In this document: positions 1-10,480 of the stretch, piece after piece
Layout: every line of letters starts with the position of its first letter
How positions within the stretch are numbered: position 1 is the stretch's first letter
NCBI RefSeq assembly: GCF_000003605.2
Contig: NW_003134344.1
Location: 253,446 to 288,513, forward strand
Direction: 5' to 3'
Length of the DNA stretch: 35,068 nt
DNA from: Saccoglossus kowalevskii
Lineage: Eukaryota; Hemichordata; Enteropneusta; Harrimaniidae
Position numbers and translations under genes: made by a program
Notes under the pieces: model-generated
The model's input: the letters and a program-made list of their open reading frames with translations, nothing else
Databases searched by the model: none
Told to the model about the DNA's origin: nothing

Positions 1-482
1 ATTTGCCTCGAAATTTTCACACATTATTGACAAGGTGTTCCCCCTTCAAAATGCGTCCGGACAGTTTATTACGGCGAGTGGAACAAAAATAACAAGTCCG
101 CAATTAACATGGATATATAAATTATACAAAAATAGAAAAGAGTGAACTTTGAGGTCATGCTGTGCGACTTTGAAAGTCGTTAGAGAGATGAGTGGACGCA
201 TTTGAATTAGTAGTATACCAAGGTATCCAGTGATGTAATTTTACCCACAAATGGACTTGAAGTTTTCAAGCTATTTTTTTTTTAAACCACTTTTGTCCAA
301 AAAAGCATATTTTTGACCCAAAATCAAAAACGCATTCTGGATATTTAAAATAAAGACAAGTTTTACAAAGTTTGTATAATAAGCTTTCAGAAAATATATA
401 ACATGTTGGATATATAATACCATCTTCATTGTCTAATTACTCAATTAAAAAGCAAGCCAAATAAACTGCATCTCTACCTTAA
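1..482 (+). mobile_element. Right half of a TTAA-flanked inverted-repeat element (non-autonomous DNA transposon family)
   Basis: This segment is collinear with 20483-20952: position 10 pairs with 20483 and position 482 with 20952, with nearly equal length (about 472 versus 469 bp). Shared landmarks are GAAATTTTCAC, a long T run followed by AAACCACTTTTG or AAATCACTTTTG, AATAAGCTTTC, and the terminal CTGCATCTCTACCTTAA, which ends at 482. The left half lies outside the window. I see no transposase. TTAA at the end suggests a piggyBac-like or other TTAA-targeting superfamily, but that is inference from the site only. Confidence 0.75.
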
Positions 483-551
483 ATCATATGAAATGAACCT
501 AGTTCAGAAAAACGCTCTCCTAGTAAATGAATAGAATTGATAACAAAAACT

Positions 552-617
552 AGTAAACGTTTACTGTTTTGAACAACACGAGTGTTCTTTCTCAGTAAAC
601 AGGCATTGTTCAAAACA
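552..617. repeat. Compound inverted repeat with palindrome
   Basis: A perfect 14-bp palindrome AGTAAACGTTTACT occupies 552-565. It is overlapped by one arm of a perfect 12-bp inverted repeat, TGTTTTGAACAA at 565-576 and its reverse complement at 606-617, with a 29-bp loop. AGTAAAC recurs inside the loop at 594-600. The structure could be the end of an unidentified transposon or a cruciform-forming site. No gene is attached to it. Confidence 0.6.
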
Positions 618-3200
618 ATGAAACTAAATGTAAATATATAATATTAGTAAACCGTTAAAACGTAGTATTACTGATAAAAAACTTCTTCTTTCATATTTAT
701 TTGCACCGATTCAGGAAGGAAAGAACGTTTTTATTAAACGTTTTACTTGCTGTTTGAGTTCAGTTTAATTGCATGAACTCAACAACATATACATCATATC
801 GGAAGCAATTTAATTTTTTTTATGGGTGTGTATTAAAACATCATTGAATCCAATAATAGTATACATACATAGACATTCTAACCTATTTCTCTGAGCATAA
901 AACGCTCGTCTACTCAAATGTAAATGTCCAGATGATATTATGCACAAACGTGTTACACCAACGCAATGTATATATTTAGTTATATTTGTATTAACGTTTG
1001 TGAATTAATGATGTCTACATTAATATGAATTTAAATACTTTACCACATTGCAGTTTTGTTCCATGCTGTGTATATGTATTACAAACATAGTAAAATAAAT
1101 TCTAATCACACTTTTTCTATTAAATATAAGTACTAAGATCTGAATTTAGCTCTAAAAAGATTATCAATTGAATAGATATCAGATTTTCCAAAACTATTGA
1201 AGTTTTATTTTAGACAAGTGTAATCAAGCACACAAATCTGATGATAAGGATTCTGCAAAATTTGTTCCTGTAAGCAATGTTGCGATTAATAACATATACT
1301 AAGGGCTTTCACCTCTACACGTCACCACTTGACATGAACTGGATTCAACCCATACATTTTTCACATTACAATTACGCTGTTTTACTGTGTCAGACGTATT
1401 CATGTAGATGTCTGTAAATACATGTGTGTCAGTTAAACACACCATACGAGAGAACTGATTTATTTGATCGACATATGAATGATCTACTGGAATGGCTTCA
1501 CTCAATAATGTATTTCATTTCCAATTACGTACTGTGAAAAGACAACTGATCGCCATGGTAATAGTTCATTCGGTTTAAATGTGTTTTATTCTCCCATGCA
1601 TACTATGCAATGTACGTGACTGGTGTTGTAATTACTGTATACGCAACGTCTGTCGTTTCTAGCAGATTCAACGTATTAATTCTTTGTACATTATAAGGGG
1701 ATTCATATTCAGGGCGATCAGCACGTTACATGTAAATACACGTAGTATATAACCTTATATTATATATATATATATATCTGTGCTCCAGTGACTGCAAACT
1801 CAGGAACTTACAATAATAATTATACAGTTAATGAATTGTTTGAATATTTTTTTTCTGTTCACAAATACAATATAATACAAATGTTATAAAGCAACAAAAG
1901 ACAATTGAAGAAACATGTATAATGTTACATTAGCGTGTTTTTTCATGATTAGTGTATATCCATCAGGGAATTATGGGCGAATATATAAGAACAATAACAT
2001 CAATACAGCTGACAGTGAAATTGTCATGCACGACAAACCAATCATATGTTTAATCAAAGTTAAACTGTAAATAGCTCCCGTCTGAGCAGAGCATGTATTA
2101 TATAGGTCTAGGCTTTGCCTAATAAGTGAATGTAATTGCATGTAGGTCAATGCATCAATAAAATTTATCAAGATGTCTGAGAATCTATGACATACTGTGT
2201 ATGGAAACACATGATTTTGATATGGGAATTTTGAGAAACAAAATCGGGATAGCTCTTCCTGACGCAATGAGCAAATTTTGCTATTTTCGCTGATAAGTAA
2301 AATCTGCTAAATTAAACCTACGTGAACATTTAAAGTAAAAACAGATTGTTTCCTTGACAGATTCTTGAAATTAAATCATCAAAATAGTACAACTAAAAAT
2401 AGTACAACATACCTAGAACAGATAAATAAAAGCATCGTAGTTTAATGTTCGTCCGGATTTTGAGCCCTTGAAAGTAAGTGAGCCAGCCCTTACATACGCC
2501 AACGATTGAAATTTGTTTAATTGCTATCAAATTATCGCTCGAAAAAAAAATATTTTATTTGTGAGACGTGCTTTTGATACAAACCGAAGATCGCGATCGA
2601 CCCTACACAAAACTACCGCTATATTGTCTTCCGTGTCCTCGTTCGGCAAAAACAAAAAAACTCGCATATTTACTATTTGTTTAATGAGTGCATTTTTGTT
2701 TAAAAGTATCAAATAAGAATAAACACTAAGTAAAATAGGAATCAACTGCTTCGTTTTATTTGAGTAAGATGGAAACCATCCGAAAACAAATGTGAAACAT
2801 TACTGTATGCTCGAGGAGAAGACACTGGGAGTCGTGTGCAAAGAGATTGTTTACAAATTAGATCACATTGGAAGTGCTTTCAGTCACATTGTGTAGCTCC
2901 AATGCGTAAAATAGAAAATTTATATCTTGAATAAAACTGACAAACTTCCCTGCTGTTGCTGTCGGGTGTCGGCCTTATACATGGATTAAGTGTAGACGCG
3001 GGGATTCAGCTTTTATTTTCTCTGCTTGTGGCGTCGCAATAGCGGTGAAGGTCAGTACTAGGTTGAACCGACAGCCATGACCACTATATTTTGAATGATC
3101 ATTAGTAATTTTTAAACCCAATAGTAGTGATCACTGTGATTATTATATACATTTCTTGCAAAGCCTGGAACGTTACTGAAAAAAATCATTGATTTCCTTC
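618..3200. other. No gene seen
   Basis: A+T-rich sequence. Short open frames on both strands (for example 1299-1505, 1971-2267 and 2513-2745) lack a good ATG, splice-site context or recognisable domain and look like chance. A small AT microsatellite lies inside. Confidence 0.6.
1756..1777. repeat. (AT)n microsatellite
   Basis: An almost uninterrupted alternating TA run of about 22 bases, broken once by TT near 1760. Confidence 0.85.
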
Positions 3201-3211
3201 TATATTCATGC

Positions 3212-3642
3212 TTGAAAGTAGGCCGAAGTATCCGCAGACCCGCAAGTGAATACGAGTATCCAGATAATAAGTTAGGATCGATCAGTTCACACGAATTATT
3301 CTGTTCTGATTCATCATTGGAAAACAAAGGCCTGGAAACGGCCCAGCTTGAGGGAAATAGTATCATGGAAAGAAAGAACAGTATCGGACCCGATACCCTT
3401 AAAAGACCTGATGAGAACACTGCAGAATTGTGGCCGAAACAAAAGTTACGCGGCTATTGTCTAAGCGATGCAGGCCCGAGGAGAACACTGTACATGTAAC
3501 CAGCACATTTACGAATCAAGATTGCCAGAAAGTTGTCCGGCATCTGTCTTCGATTTTGTCTGTTGATGAATATGACGCACAAAGTGAAATTGAACTTGCT
3601 TTCATGAAAATCGGAAAGGGTACTGCTTTTTCGTCAAACTGA
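3212..3642 (+). pseudogene. Candidate 3'-terminal coding exon, frameshifted; product unknown
   Basis: Two overlapping open frames run in the same direction with locally higher G+C and diverse codon use. The first is open at 3212-3499 with no ATG at its left edge; the second is open from 3415 to a TGA ending at 3642. The protein-like character appears to pass from the first frame to the second around 3470-3485, as if one frameshift separates them. The second part includes Q-D-C-Q-K-V-V-R-H-L followed by an acidic stretch (VDEYDAQSEIE). An AATAAA lies about 110 bp after the stop, and a pyrimidine-rich stretch ending in AAAG precedes the left edge, as for a last exon. I recognise no family. It could be a decayed exon, an exon with an assembly indel, or chance. 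Confidence 0.3.
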
Positions 3643-3749
3643 AAAAATGGCCGCGTCACTCTTGTAACTGCGCATGCATACTCCCCATACTCGCATACAT
3701 TTGATGTTTTTATTTGCTGTATCTGCTCAAATAACATCCATTATGATAT

Positions 3750-3755
3750 AATAAA
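3750..3755 (+). terminator. Polyadenylation signal candidate
   Basis: AATAAA about 110 bp downstream of the stop that closes the candidate exon at 3642. In such A+T-rich DNA the hexamer is common, so it supports that exon only weakly. Confidence 0.25.
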
Positions 3756-3959
3756 TCATTATATACGAAAATTCGCAAATTTGCAGACCTTCCAATGAAA
3801 TATTACCATTTTTTTTGCGACAGAATACGTTATTGCAATAAGCAAATTAGGCTACTCACCCTAGTTAAATATTTGTTATAAGACTTTAAAGACTCTAAGT
3901 TACAAATTAATTAATGCAATAATTGACTAACAAAATCTAGTCAGCACATCTACTCATCA

Positions 3960-4096
3960 TATATTAGCTGTGTGCCAAATTTCATTTGAATTGAAATTGT
4001 AGATTTTGAGTTATCAGTGGAACAAATTTTAGTCACAGAGTCACAGAGTCACAGACACCGGTACCACATAAGCTCCGTTTCACTGGAGCTAAAAAA
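3960..4096 (+). mobile_element. RTE-like LINE or SINE 3' tail
   Basis: The segment has the layout seen at the 3' ends of RTE-type LINEs and SINEs in many invertebrates. It starts with a stretch resembling 'GTGCCAAATTTCATTTGAA', continues with three tandem copies of GTCACAGA (4032-4055), then a stem-loop with arms AGCTCC (4071-4076) and GGAGCT (4085-4090), and ends in A6 (4091-4096). No reverse transcriptase frame lies upstream, so this is a 5'-truncated insertion or a SINE. The family assignment rests on the tail architecture only. Confidence 0.5.
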
Positions 4097-4684
4097 CGAC
4101 TAAAATGTTTTGGATTACGTTCAATCGGATTACATTTTAATCATAGCCACATTCTTTCAATTGTGCCAGCAGTACACAGCCACATGTGCCGTACATGACT
4201 CAAGCTACATATACTGTTAATCTTTAGATAGAAACGCGTTTCGATGATCGTTAGTGAGTCTGTACGCATAAAACACGTTGGCAATAGCAAATAACTGAAA
4301 TATTCACAAGGTCTCACTCTATTGTCATTACACGCGATAGTACTCAATGAAGTGATTATTTTTGCATTTTATTTTTTTTATTACTTACATTTTTATATTA
4401 TCGTTACATTATTTCCATGACAGACGACCACGTCGTAACTAAATAACTGTATAATGAACGTGGATGTAAAACTGTTGTACCGAGAACTAAACTAAGGTTA
4501 TACTCCGTAAAAACTGATAACTGATATAAATATCGTTATCGGCCTCGTAAAGTTAATCACCAAATGAGGCCATATTACCTCGTCTGTACGATTAGTCGCA
4601 TATATGTGATCAACCCATCTATTACAAATGTTGTCATTTTATAACTGTATGAACACTATGTTCACTCTTACCTGGTAATTTTGC

Positions 4685-4823
4685 ATGTCATTCCAGTTGA
4701 GCATTAACATAGGTACAATATTAGTGGTTGTACTTATTTGTAATTATGGAGTAATTCAGTGTCAATATTCAGCAACATTTACACAAATGGCATGGGTAGT
4801 ATCCACGTATTCCAGCATATATA
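4685..4823 (+). CDS. Candidate first exon of a small secreted protein (signal peptide plus splice donor)
   Basis: ATG at 4685 opens 46 codons that look like a secretory signal: a short polar start, a hydrophobic core (ILVVVLICNYGVI) and a plausible cleavage site near IQC-QYS. It is followed by about 20 residues rich in S, T, Y and aromatic residues. The frame then meets ATA|GTAAGTC at 4824, a near-perfect splice donor, leaving phase 1. I recognise no family. A phase-compatible next exon may start at 5041. It could be chance: signal-like hydrophobic frames are easy to find in A+T-rich DNA. The coincidence of ATG, hydrophobic core, cleavage site and donor is what makes it worth listing. Confidence 0.33.
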
Positions 4824-5040
4824 GTAAGTCGTGTTTTGTTAAAAGGACTATAAATATGAATTATTACATGGGACGCGGTGTGCTAAAAGCATTTCCTCAT
4901 AAATTGAGCAATTGATGAAAAGCCGCCATATAATAGATAGAAAATTAAAGCAGCGTTCATCGCCGATAAAACTACCTCTTTAAAACATGTACTTATTTCA
5001 TTTTGCATTATATTCCCTTAGCGCAACGTCATATTTTTAG

Positions 5041-5154
5041 CGGAAGTAGTAAAAGCCCCTATTCATGTCAAATACTTATTCTACAACTCGCTGGGACACT
5101 TTGCAAAAAAAAAAAAAAAAAAAAAAAACATCTCGCTGCTTGAACTCCGATTGT
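5041..5154 (+). CDS. Possible second exon, phase-compatible with 4685-4823
   Basis: TATTTTTAG precedes 5041 as an acceptor. Read with the one-base overhang from the exon ending at 4823, the frame stays open for 38 codons and ends at TTGT|GTAAGTGT, a consensus donor at 5155. The length (114 nt) keeps the phase. The A24 tract falls inside and would encode a lysine run, which is unusual and argues against a conserved protein. A further acceptor (TTTTCCCTTATCACCTGGTAG, ending 5258) leads to a stop within about 11 codons, and AATAAA lies at 5454-5459, so a three-exon peptide gene of about 95 residues can be drawn. This model is inference from splice signals and phase alone. Confidence 0.17.
5105..5128. 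repeat. A24 homopolymer
   Basis: Twenty-four consecutive A. CTCGCTG occurs shortly before the tract (about 5087-5093) and just after it (about 5132-5138), reminiscent of a very short target duplication. The copied segment would be only about a dozen bases plus poly(A), so replication slippage is as likely. Confidence 0.85.
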
Positions 5155-5459
5155 GTAAGTGTACTATTCGAATGTTCATTAGCCACAAGGCCGTGCAGTT
5201 TGTGTTATTGGACATTGCATTTGCTAAATCAATATTTTCCCTTATCACCTGGTAGCTGACTTGCACGTTTCGTTCGTATCTTTCATTTAATAGCCAGGCG
5301 GGCATGTCCTTAGTCGTTTCAGTATAAGGTAGTATATTACTGTCTGAAAGTTGGCATTTTGCAAGTAAATCTTTCTTATATGCATTCAGGAATTTGAAGC
5401 AGCAGATATTTTATTAGATCGTGGCATTACTCATTTCTTCAATAACGTTAGCAAATAAA

Positions 5460-6678
5460 CTAATCTATGAACGGAAAAAGCGTAGACTCATTCACGGTTC
5501 AATGCTCAATGTAATTAGATGTGTAACAATGGGGCACCAATATTAATATGATTTATACTTAACAGGCAAAAACAAAAGTAGTTACTATTTTTACTTACAA
5601 ACATAAGTGGCTTTAGATCAATTTAAAGACTATTGCAAAGTTAGTTGTTCCACAACAAATTATAAATTACGTTCGGGTGCACTTTTTCAGTGATCAAGGT
5701 TTTTATTGTCGATATGAGGTATTGGTGGTTATATAGGTACTACATTCAAGCTGTTTGTTCTATTATAGTTACATGGATAGGGTGCTCATCTGTATATTTA
5801 AACTTGTTGCACAATTCCTATGATAATTCAGTTACACGAGTGTGGTGATTTTGCTTTTAGTCATAGCATATTGTAATCAGTTTATCCACATCCTACGTAT
5901 GTGAGAAGAGGTGATCTGATTGTCGTGGATTACTTGCAAACAATATTGATGAACGTGCAAGTCAAGATACTTTTATGACACTGATTTGTATGGAAACCGT
6001 TTATCAATGCTCTACATTTAAATGAAACCAAATATGATACATTCGATATTACACTCAATATCTCTTTGCAGAACAGCTCTTTTCGCTCAATTTATATAAT
6101 ATATTTTCCATTTGATAGTCAAATTACAGTCGATATTTTTCTATAAAACAATTACCTCGTCCAATTTTTTAAAGTGCCCTGTGACACGCCATTCTGTATC
6201 GTATAAGACTAATCCACAGAGACTTTCATTACAAACCAGTACAGTTTTGCGAACGCTTTAGAGCAGGAACGATCATCTGCGCTGGCACTAAATGATTTGA
6301 TGATTTAGTTTCACAGGTATAGAAATTTTCAATGCCATGATTTAATATTTTATCTAAAAATATTTACTATCTTCTGTTCTTCAAATTGCTAAATACATAA
6401 TAGAAAGGCTTATTCACAATATCTTTCTGTGCAACATTACAGCAACGGATCGCCATGGTCTCAACCCCACGTTTATGTGGCAAGCAAGTAAATTTCACGA
6501 GTCATGGGGTGTATCCAGCGGCCGTGCGCAATTGAAGATTTGTGACTCTGAGGAAAAGATGCATAATAATAAGCTTATTACATTATCTTCATATTAACCT
6601 CATAATACGTGACACTCAATTACCCACAACTATTTGACAATGATGAAACCTTGCAAATTCAAGTAGAACAAATAAAAT
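5460..6678. other. No gene seen
   Basis: A+T-rich sequence without long open frames, recognisable repeats or RNA-gene motifs. Confidence 0.55.
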
Positions 6679-6814
6679 ATGAGGTTATTACGAGGATACC
6701 TCAAAGTCTGTACGTAGACATTACAGCGGGAGTATCGACCGATGCGCAGCGGAGGTCGATGCGACGGCGTACTGTCTGAGTTCATACTTTTAGAAATCCT
6801 CGTAATAACCTCAT
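6679..6814. mobile_element. MITE-like element with perfect 19-bp terminal inverted repeats
   Basis: ATGAGGTTATTACGAGGAT at 6679-6697 is repeated as its exact reverse complement at 6796-6814. The 98-bp interior is much richer in G+C than the surroundings and contains CGATGCG twice (around 6740 and 6758) plus a near-palindrome around GTACGTAGACA. No convincing target duplication longer than 2-3 bp is visible, so the superfamily is unknown. A self-folding transcript would have a 19-bp stem. No transposase is present. Confidence 0.6.
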
Positions 6815-7000
6815 TACTATAAATCCTAAATACTAGAAATTTTCCAACCAAAGAAGGAATAATCATTTTTTCTTCCAAGGATGTATCATGGGAATGCCGA
6901 AATCCAAAAAAAAATTAGAACAGAACCAGGAACTTCTTTGTGTGGAGTCCGGTCAAATCTTGTTTGTTTTTATTATTAGAATACACTCGCGCGCGTAATC

Positions 7001-7016
7001 ATTCCATATATGGAAT
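7001..7016. repeat. 16-bp perfect palindrome
   Basis: ATTCCATATATGGAAT, followed at 7020 by the related ATTCCATTATATGG. It resembles paired CArG/SRF-like half-sites by composition, but nothing links it to a gene. Confidence 0.6.
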
Positions 7017-7019
7017 TCG

Positions 7020-8490
7020 CATTCCATTATATGGTAGTAAGAACATATCCGTAACATACCGCAAAATAACGGCACGCTGTAACTTATGGCGTTACAGTGT
7101 CAGATGTATAATGATATCATTTATATCGACAACGTAACATAACGGCCCAACAAAACTGTATAGTAGAACAAATTGAGCCTATTTCCGCAGATTATCACAT
7201 GTACTGAATCGATTCACGCGACTCTGTACAATGTTATTATGTTAATTGCCCGGAATGTCAACAAATTCTTTCTAAAATGTGAATGACCTCGAGTAATCAG
7301 ATCTCACAATAAACGTCGGTACTACCATAATACCGTGAAAACATATGAATGTTCCCAAGATGATGTTTACTACATCTGACCATAAACCATTTTAGCAACA
7401 ATCTGTTATTGTAATAACAATTATTGTACTATTGTTTTACTAAAGTATCGCAATGGACGATACGCATGGATACGAATGGACGCAATATGTATTCAAATTA
7501 TGTTTATTATAAGCATATATGTGAGTATAAAAAAGCATAGATTACCATACAATATGAATCACATCACGTGTATCTAGGATATTTTAATAATTGAGTTATT
7601 TATATCATCTTGAAAATATTATCATGTTGATGTACAGACAATCTGAAATTATGGATTTCTTTCTTCATGGAAAAATGTCTGTTCAAATAAAAAATCCATT
7701 CATGTGTTTTGGTATGTTAGTGCTTATTAATAAAGAACAGACATCAAAGTTACTAAAATATGTTAAAAAAGTACACTGGGATATGTATCGCTCTAGTGGA
7801 ACATAAAATTATTATACTCTTATTATTGTGTTATGCCCGAACATGTGTCCCGCTATAAAACCAATATATTCTAAAATGTCTTCATAAATATTTTTGTATT
7901 ATCATTATGGTGGCAACTAATTAATTGCGATAATATTTCAGACTAGGGGAAGCAATGCATTGATTACCAACCCCAATATATTGTTCATGTACCTCGTAGA
8001 CATATTGTTCAGAAGCATCATTGAGTTTGCCGAAACTAATGTTTCATAATACATATTGTATAATTGTAATATACTGTCAGCTTTCAATGTATATTGCCGA
8101 CAAATATATTCGGCAAGTTCAGGATGCGGTTGTTAATAGTATTTATATGTGAAACAATTTGTTTTAATTACTGATTGTTCATTACTGAGCATTACTGTTC
8201 AAGGTACCGACTCATTGTAAGGAAACAACTACTACTTATAAATATATATAAATACATTCACAGTTTTGACAATAGTGAGTGATACTTTTTAAATAGTATT
8301 ATTTGCGATCACATATCAGAAGTAATCGTGTAGTTTCGTAATATAGTACACGCGAACTCATATTGTATCACCTCTTGATATCCTTAACTATCATCCGTGA
8401 TACTTGTTGTTGCATCTTGGCATTGACCAGTGTTTATAGTGACGATGTGTAATTACTTCATTTCAGCAGATATTAGGAATCTTTCTGTTT
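7020..8490. other. No gene seen
   Basis: A+T-rich sequence. The frame 7591-7806 begins without an ATG (the first internal ATG is at 7624) and has no domain or splice context that I can defend. Confidence 0.5.
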
Positions 8491-8493
8491 TGT

Positions 8494-8499
8494 TTTATT
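8494..8499 (-). terminator. Polyadenylation signal candidate for the minus-strand exon at 8794-9014
   Basis: TTTATT on the plus strand reads AATAAA on the minus strand, about 295 bp beyond the stop at 8794. Weak support by itself. Confidence 0.2.
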
Positions 8500-8793
8500 A
8501 CAAATATATGTTTAAAATTTAAAATTTGTGTTTTTTGAAGACATTTACTCCCATTTACAAAAAAATCGAAAAATATATGTACAGACCTGAATTTTAATAT
8601 ATTGTGGGTTAATCGAAGCACGCATGTCATATGTCCATGTTCGAACGTTTTCAATGTCGCATTTGATATATTTTGAACAAATAATACTTATCTTCCAAAA
8701 TAGTACTTGTTCAAGCACAAGTTAAAACCCTTTAAATTGAAACTGATTCACATATATGTTGCGTTTTAAATAAACATATTTAATTCAACATAA

Positions 8794-9014
8794 TCATAGG
8801 CTCGACTCAATGCCGTTTGACAATTTGTCTAAAAAGTTCGTAAATGAGTCATCTGAAAACAACATTTTGAACAAATTTACCCCATAATGTCCTATATCCT
8901 TTTTATTTATGTTCGAATGACATTTGAAGACGGAGATGATAAATGTTGCCACTGTACATCCGTCCGCCAAGAGCAATTCATCGGATATGCATTGGCTGCC
9001 TCGAGCTTTAAACG
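8794..9014 (-). CDS. Candidate 3'-terminal coding exon; product unknown
   Basis: On the minus strand a frame is open from at least 9078 to a TGA at 8796-8794. The acceptor-like TTTGTATTCCTAG ends at 9015, so the likely exon starts at 9014. Its roughly 72 residues are varied and protein-like, with a mixed helix-like pattern (ISDELLLADGCTV, then CHSNINKKDIGHYG, then FLDKLSNGIESSL) and codons using C and G at third positions more than the surroundings. The pattern recalls the last exon of an alpha-helical repeat protein, but I cannot name a family. No upstream exon was identified. Alternative: a chance frame. Confidence 0.33.
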
Positions 9015-9078
9015 CTAGGAATACAAAATGGATACTTATGCGAGACAGGTTACTTAATGATCCGAGCAAAAAAAACAA

Positions 9079-10480
9079 TGATTGACAAAATCGATGCCTC
9101 CCAGAGGGAGATAGGGATGATTGTGCCTATTAGGTTAAGGGGTACATCACTTTTTTTCATTATTATGATGTTAATGTCAGATTCTATCGAATGCAGATTG
9201 TTTAAGTTTAGTTTAACACATGCAACCTGCCAATAGATATATCAGAACGTCCAGAGAACTTTTTGGATCAAACTTGGTATGATATTCACTTGTAAAATGG
9301 TCGAGGTACGATATCTACATTAATATTTCAGAGTTTAGCAAAATAAACATCTCTTTAAAAACATTTGAGTTGTAATCTTGTTCTAGTAATCTACTGTTCA
9401 GTTTCAAATTCTATTACAATTAACTTAACCCAAATGCAATACACAAAACGTGAATACAACTTTAGTTGAAGGTTAAATGACAACATTAAAATATGTGATT
9501 CACGTGCACTCAGAACAGCACATTTTGTTAAACAAATGAGAAATAGCTTTTTGCAGCTGTTGCGTTGATGGAAATGCTTTACGGCATTGATGAACAGTTG
9601 AAATGCTGAATAGTTTATATTTAAATCCAGATCTCTCTGGCACTGAAGGATATTATTCGTTTGTACAATGTGTTACTCAAACATTTATTCAACCCTGTTA
9701 ATATTAATACTATGTTTTTTTTTCAAGTGCCTCTGGCAGGTTGCCCCCACATTGCTACATAATTTGCCACAAAAGACTTTTCAAGAATATGGTGGAAAAC
9801 AACTTTGCTCATATAGGTCAGATATTGTCTGTTTTTTTATTGGCGATAGTCTAAACATATCGTTGTTGATTTGAGTTTGACAGCAGTTTCACGCATTAAA
9901 TTTGTCTGAGTAAATACTTTGTTATATACAGCAATGACATTCCCGCTGAACCGATTTCGCGACATGCAAGTTGGGTTTTAGAGAAAAACAGATATCTAAT
10001 TCGGTATCGGCTTCACAGAAGAATAAAGATTTACTCACACATGTTATTAACCTCATCTTTTTGGTTTGATCTGATTAGCAACTAGGCATGCGTTCGATAA
10101 ATAACAGTTTCCCTTTGAATTGATATTGACATTAATGGTACATGTATTCATTTCCGACAAATCAATCACATGATTATGTACCATCATATGCCACCTTATG
10201 GAGGACTAACTTTGTTATAACTATACTGTACCGCTGGACTCTAACGTCCTCATTCTAGTAGACATACTGAACATTGAATAAAAGCCATCACCGTATGTCT
10301 TATATTACACAATGTAAAAACATAAGAGGGAGCACTACATTGGGCTGTCTCAAAAATAGGGGAATGAGAAAAGAACTGTGCAGCCTTGGTCTGTCATGTC
10401 ACCTTTTTCAGAACAATGTTTCTGTGTTGTTTAGAGAAGTCTTCTTAAATTGCAAATCAATCATTTAACAACCTCACTGA
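9079..10480. other. No gene seen
   Basis: A+T-rich sequence. An ATG-initiated 68-codon frame at 9668-9874 has a hydrophobic start created largely by a poly-T run and no supporting signals. Confidence 0.5.

Noticed and set aside
1971..2267. 98-codon minus-strand frame
   Set aside because: Starts at TTG, has no domain, and no splice context; a chance frame in A+T-rich DNA is adequate.
7591..7806. 71-codon plus-strand frame
   Set aside because: No ATG at the start, strongly A/T-biased codons, no supporting signals.
9668..9874. 68-codon ATG frame with hydrophobic start
   Set aside because: The hydrophobic stretch is largely a poly-T effect, and there is no splice, promoter or homology support.
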